From JAZNOL01 sp045580815 (GTDB lineage Bacteria; Bacillota; Clostridia; RUG12999): a stretch of DNA of 8,886 nt. Where the stretch lies: the NCBI GenBank assembly GCA_045580815.1, contig JAZNOL010000017.1, positions 1-8,886 on the forward strand, written 5' to 3'. A program made the position numbers and the translations under genes. This document shows, one piece after another, positions 6,245 to 8,886 of the stretch. The notes below the pieces were generated by a model. The model searched no databases. It was not told where the DNA came from and saw only the letters and a program-made list of their open reading frames with translations. Position 1 is the first letter of the stretch. The number at the start of each line of letters is the position of its first letter.

Positions 6245-6330
6245 GGAACGGTCGCAGACCGTTCCGATTTACAACCTCTCCGTTTCACATTTGCTCAACA
6301 TCTCTCCTTGTGCAAAGGAAGGATAGCAGC
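6245..6330. repeat. Interspersed-repeat-like sequence with perfect palindrome
   Basis: GGAACGGTC (6245-6253) and GACCGTTCC (6257-6265) form a perfect 9-bp stem around GCA. No T-run follows on either strand, so it is not an ordinary terminator. The adjoining bases contain a second small hairpin, TCCTT (6305-6309) with AAGGA (6315-6319). Read on the minus strand, the pattern CAAGGAGAG, then a variable part, CGGAGAGGTTGT, then a GC-rich hairpin, resembles short noncoding repeats I remember from many gut Firmicutes. Copy number cannot be judged from one window. Confidence 0.5.
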
Positions 6331-6451
6331 ACGCGACTTTCGCATGGTTTTGGTTACAGAAAAAAGACATTCCATAAAGGAACGCTCACATATGGATTAC
6401 TTAAAAACAGTAATTTTTATTTGAAACTCCTCAAACAGTACAAATAGAAAA

Positions 6452-6483
6452 ACCACACATTAGGAATTAACCTTTTGTGTGGT
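6452..6483 (-). terminator. Intrinsic terminator, probably bidirectional
   Basis: ACCACACA (6452-6459) and TGTGTGGT (6476-6483) pair perfectly around a 16-base loop. On the minus strand the stem is followed by TTTTCTATTTG, and on the plus strand by CTTTTTC. It probably ends the minus-strand transcript that carries the EAL-domain gene and the broken frame behind it. The stem begins inside the last codons of that frame, with the TAA in the loop. Confidence 0.7.
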
Positions 6484-6658
6484 CTTTTTCTATGCTGTTG
6501 CTTTCGCTGTCTAAAATCTTTGCATAAATATTATCAATAAGTTTCAGCACCGCTTTTTAAAGTTCTGTCCTGTTTAGAGTTCCAAGCGTTTCATACAAAA
6601 CGCCGAGCTTTTTGGGGATTCCTAAGTAATCATCGGGTTTCCAAAAAGCAGTGAACAT
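6467..6658 (-). pseudogene. Small gene fragment broken by an in-frame TAA
   Basis: From ATG at 6658 the frame gives 33 residues starting MFTAFWKPDDYLGIPKKLG, then TAA (6559-6557), then continues in the same frame for 29 codons (KAVLKLIDNIYAKILD and on) to a second TAA at 6467. Both halves have the composition of real protein and read as one helical domain, so a single substitution in a sense codon would explain the break. There is no good ribosome binding site, and a TAA closes the frame four codons upstream, so the N-terminal part may also be lost. I do not recognise the family. It sits 22 bases after the EAL gene and runs into the terminator. An intact 33-residue peptide gene is possible but less likely. 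Confidence 0.45.
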
Positions 6659-6680
6659 GATTTTTTGTTATGCTAAATGA

Positions 6681-8570
6681 TTACCTTTTTTCATATTTAT
6701 CTATAAATGATTCACATTCCTCCAAAGGAAGTGCTTTGGAATAATACCATCCCTGAACAAAGTCGCACGCAGTTGAAGATACGAGTGTGTTTTGTTCTTC
6801 TGTTTCTATGCCCTCGCAAACAACCTTAATATTCAGGCTGTGTGCAAGAGCAATGATTCCTGTAAACAGGTCTTTTCCTTTTTCATTTTCGGTTTTGAGT
6901 AAAATATCACGGTCAATTTTTACAACGTCAATGGGATAATCGCACAAATTCGCAAGGCATGTGTACCCGCTTCCCAAGTCGTCAAGATACACTCTGAAAC
7001 CAATTTCCTTACACAACTTCACATTATTCATTGCAGTTTCTCTGTCTTTTTCCATAGCATCTTCGGTAATTTCAATAGCAATCTTTGATTTGTCAAAAGT
7101 GAAACTATTTGAAATCATCTTGAGTTTATCAATAAAATTTTCTTCCGAAAGGGTTATTCTTGTAAAGTTGCAGGAAAGAGCAATATTTTCAAAAACCGTA
7201 CCCTTCCATTTTTCAAGCTGACGACAGGCAAGCTCAAACATATAAAAGTCGTGTTTACTTATAAGCCCTGCTATTTCCATGTTCCCGATATATTTACCGG
7301 GTCCGACAAGTCCTTTATCGGGACTATCCCACCTGGAGAGAGCCTCTGCTGAAACAATTTTCTTTGTTTTGTTATCAACAATAAATTGCAGATACATCTT
7401 AAATTCGTTTTTCTCAAACCCCTTTAAGATGCTTTCGGTAATTTTCTTTTCTTCTTGAATCATATTCATAGAATGAATATCGCAGAAAACAATCTGCTTT
7501 TCCGTACCAAAAATCCTGTTACAGTTTTTTCTGAGATTAAAAAGAAGAATTTCACAATTTCTGTCAGAACTTCCAAGATGGTAGACGGCAGAGTGAAACA
7601 CGAGCTTGTTGTTTTTCTCCTTCACCGCTTCAAAACTGTTGAGCTTATTCATAACTTCGGTGAGTCTTTTTTTTGCGTCATCATCATTTGTAGATTGAAA
7701 CGCAAAGGCAAAGCCGTTTTCGGTAATTCGTGCAGAAATTTCTCTGTCACCCGTATGCTCCGAAAGAACGGATGATGTATATCTGAGTACATCATCAAAA
7801 GAACTGTCACCATGATAAGAACGAAGATAGCTGCTGTCTAAAATAATATATGCAATATAATAAAGGCTTCTTGAAATATCGCTTATAGTGTACCTGAAAT
7901 GATACTTGAAAAATTGCAGATTTCCCATTCCGGTCTCGGAGTCTGTCATCTTATCCGCCTCATTTTCTTTGCGGATGCGTTTGATGCGAAAAATCAGCAA
8001 AATTACAGCCGCAAGCAAGCCTGAGCAAAAAACAAGTGCTATTACAATCCAAATGTAATTTATCTTTTCATTTTCGGTTGCATAAGAAAGATATATTCCG
8101 CTTTTGACCTCTTCAGGAATCTCACTTGCTGAAACTTTGGTTTTTGAAATCAACACATCATCCGCAAGGCTTGTGAAAACAAGACCTGATTTTGCTGTCT
8201 TGCCGTCTTTTTCAAAGGCTACGAGTTCTAAATAATCCTTGTAATAAGGCAAGGTGCTGATATTTTCGGAAGAAGAAACAATCTCCACCTGCAAATTTTC
8301 TCCCATTGTATTTTTATCAGCTTTATTGCCATTGATATAAACAAAATCCACACCTGAGCGTTCAGAGATAATCCTCAGCATATCAGGAATAATACCACAG
8401 TATGCGTTATTTTCTTTATCATAAAATTCAACCGGATAATTATCAGGACTTCCTGCTACGTAGATACAATCTCCCAAGCCTTCGGTTTTTTCGGTAGTGT
8501 AAACCTCGGCAAAAACCGGCAAATTACAGAAAATAATCAGCAAAAATATTGCAATCATACATTTTTTCAT
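6681..8570 (-). CDS. Membrane c-di-GMP phosphodiesterase: sensor, degenerate GGDEF, EAL
   Basis: A 629-residue inner-membrane signalling protein. Residues 1-21 form a signal peptide (cleavage near VFAE). The extracytoplasmic part (about 22-170) begins like a family 3 solute-binding domain, with EFYDKENNAYCGIIPDMLRI (48-67), but at roughly 150 residues is well short of the usual 220 or so. A membrane helix spans about 172-196. The GGDEF region (about 208-365) has TENGF at 283-287 where GGDEF belongs, so it should not make c-di-GMP. The EAL domain (about 375-625) keeps all the known catalytic positions: Glu409 (EAL), Asn468, Glu500, Asp530 and Asp531 (LDDLGSGY), Lys551 (KID), Glu587 (EGIE) and Gln606. 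It should therefore hydrolyse c-di-GMP to pGpG. GAGGTGA (8579-8585) precedes the ATG by 8 bases. It follows a membrane gene by 24 bases. Confidence 0.93.
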   Translation of the reverse strand: MKKCMIAIFLLIIFCNLPVFAEVYTTEKTEGLGDCIYVAGSPDNYPVEFYDKENNAYCGIIPDMLRIISERSGVDFVYINGNKADKNTMGENLQVEIVSSSENISTLPYYKDYLELVAFEKDGKTAKSGLVFTSLADDVLISKTKVSASEIPEEVKSGIYLSYATENEKINYIWIVIALVFCSGLLAAVILLIFRIKRIRKENEADKMTDSETGMGNLQFFKYHFRYTISDISRSLYYIAYIILDSSYLRSYHGDSSFDDVLRYTSSVLSEHTGDREISARITENGFAFAFQSTNDDDAKKRLTEVMNKLNSFEAVKEKNNKLVFHSAVYHLGSSDRNCEILLFNLRKNCNRIFGTEKQIVFCDIHSMNMIQEEKKITESILKGFEKNEFKMYLQFIVDNKTKKIVSAEALSRWDSPDKGLVGPGKYIGNMEIAGLISKHDFYMFELACRQLEKWKGTVFENIALSCNFTRITLSEENFIDKLKMISNSFTFDKSKIAIEITEDAMEKDRETAMNNVKLCKEIGFRVYLDDLGSGYTCLANLCDYPIDVVKIDRDILLKTENEKGKDLFTGIIALAHSLNIKVVCEGIETEEQNTLVSSTACDFVQGWYYSKALPLEECESFIDKYEKR

Positions 8571-8594
8571 TTATCAAGTCACCTCGATTCTTTA

Positions 8595-8886
8595 TTAAAT
8601 ATTCATCTTCTTTCGTTCAATGCGTCCCCAGTCAAGTTTTTTCTTTTTATATCCTTTGAACGCCGTAAGTCTTACAAATGCCATGATAAATCTTAACGTT
8701 GTAACCTCAAAAAAGCAAAGCATTATGGCTTTCATACAGTCTTTAAAGGTAACTGTCAAATCAATGGTCTGTATTCTCGAAAAGAACGCCGTAAGTGTCA
8801 GAATTGAATTATATACGGCATAAATAAGCATAAAAAGGAGCATAAACGGCAAATTGAGTAAGTCTAAAAAGAATGCCGCTATCATT
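8595..8886 (-). CDS. C-terminal membrane part of a probable glycosyltransferase (partial)
   Basis: The frame is open to the window edge, so the gene begins beyond it; the ATG at 8885 is probably internal. The visible 96 residues hold a long hydrophobic region (about 1-35), an amphipathic stretch around TVTFKDCMKAI, another hydrophobic segment (52-70), and a basic end, GYKKKKLDWGRIERKKMNI. Hydrophobic segments followed by a basic tail with a W-G-x-I-x-R motif recall the C-termini of family 2 membrane glycosyltransferases, including exopolysaccharide synthases. That identification is tentative. The gene ends 24 bases before the EAL-domain gene, so the two are probably co-transcribed; a c-di-GMP enzyme next to a polysaccharide synthase would make sense. 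Confidence 0.5.
   Translation of the reverse strand, partial: MIAAFFLDLLNLPFMLLFMLIYAVYNSILTLTAFFSRIQTIDLTVTFKDCMKAIMLCFFEVTTLRFIMAFVRLTAFKGYKKKKLDWGRIERKKMNI

Noticed and set aside
6245..6265. Palindrome as an intrinsic terminator
   Set aside because: Neither strand has a T-run after the stem, and no gene ends close by.
6208..6447. Plus-strand open frame of 79 codons in the spacer
   Set aside because: No ribosome binding site, it crosses the perfect palindrome and repeat-like sequence, and its composition looks like translated repeat.

Overview
The window looks like a chromosomal segment from a low-to-moderate GC Firmicute, most likely an anaerobic member of the Clostridia. This rests on strong GGAGG ribosome binding sites, sigma-A promoters with TATAAT boxes, AT-rich spacers, and a gene order (nnr, LolA-like lipoprotein, alr, mazE, mazF) that matches the Bacillus and Clostridium arrangement around alanine racemase. 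I cannot name a species.

Left end, plus strand: the last 24 codons of an upstream gene (3-77) are followed after 10 bases by a DUF4886-type SGNH-like hydrolase (88-840). The two are probably one operon. The convergent spacer 841-1008 holds a 14-bp imperfect inverted repeat about 109 bases across, which could be a small MITE-like element, and a short symmetrical hairpin that may end transcription from both sides.

Centre, minus strand (about 6115 down to 1009): a compact operon reads, in transcription order, a DUF6106-like membrane protein, the bifunctional NAD(P)H-hydrate repair enzyme Nnr, a LolA-like lipoprotein of the YdcC/GerS type, alanine racemase, MazE-type antitoxin, MazF-type endoribonuclease, and an exported protein of unknown function. 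A sigma-A promoter lies before the first gene. A second, near-consensus promoter lies between alr and mazE, and an inverted repeat covers its -10 box. The genes are tightly packed: a 4-base ATGA overlap, a 64-base overlap of the lipoprotein gene with alr, and one base between mazE and mazF. The operon joins metabolite repair, D-alanine supply for peptidoglycan, a lipoprotein whose relatives act in spore cortex assembly, and a growth-modulating RNase.

Spacer 6114-6680: about 570 bases without an intact gene. It contains an interspersed-repeat-like stretch with a perfect 9-bp palindrome, a terminator hairpin, and a small minus-strand reading frame broken by an in-frame TAA.

Right end, minus strand: the C-terminal membrane part of an unfinished gene (8595 to the edge), perhaps a family 2 glycosyltransferase, precedes a 629-residue membrane protein with a reduced periplasmic sensor, a degenerate GGDEF domain and an apparently intact EAL domain. 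These two are probably co-transcribed and may link c-di-GMP breakdown to surface polysaccharide.

I saw no CRISPR array, tRNA, rRNA, complete insertion sequence or phage gene. No clearly new system stands out. The items most worth a second look are the exported protein tied to mazEF, the mazEF promoter symmetry, and the broken small gene.
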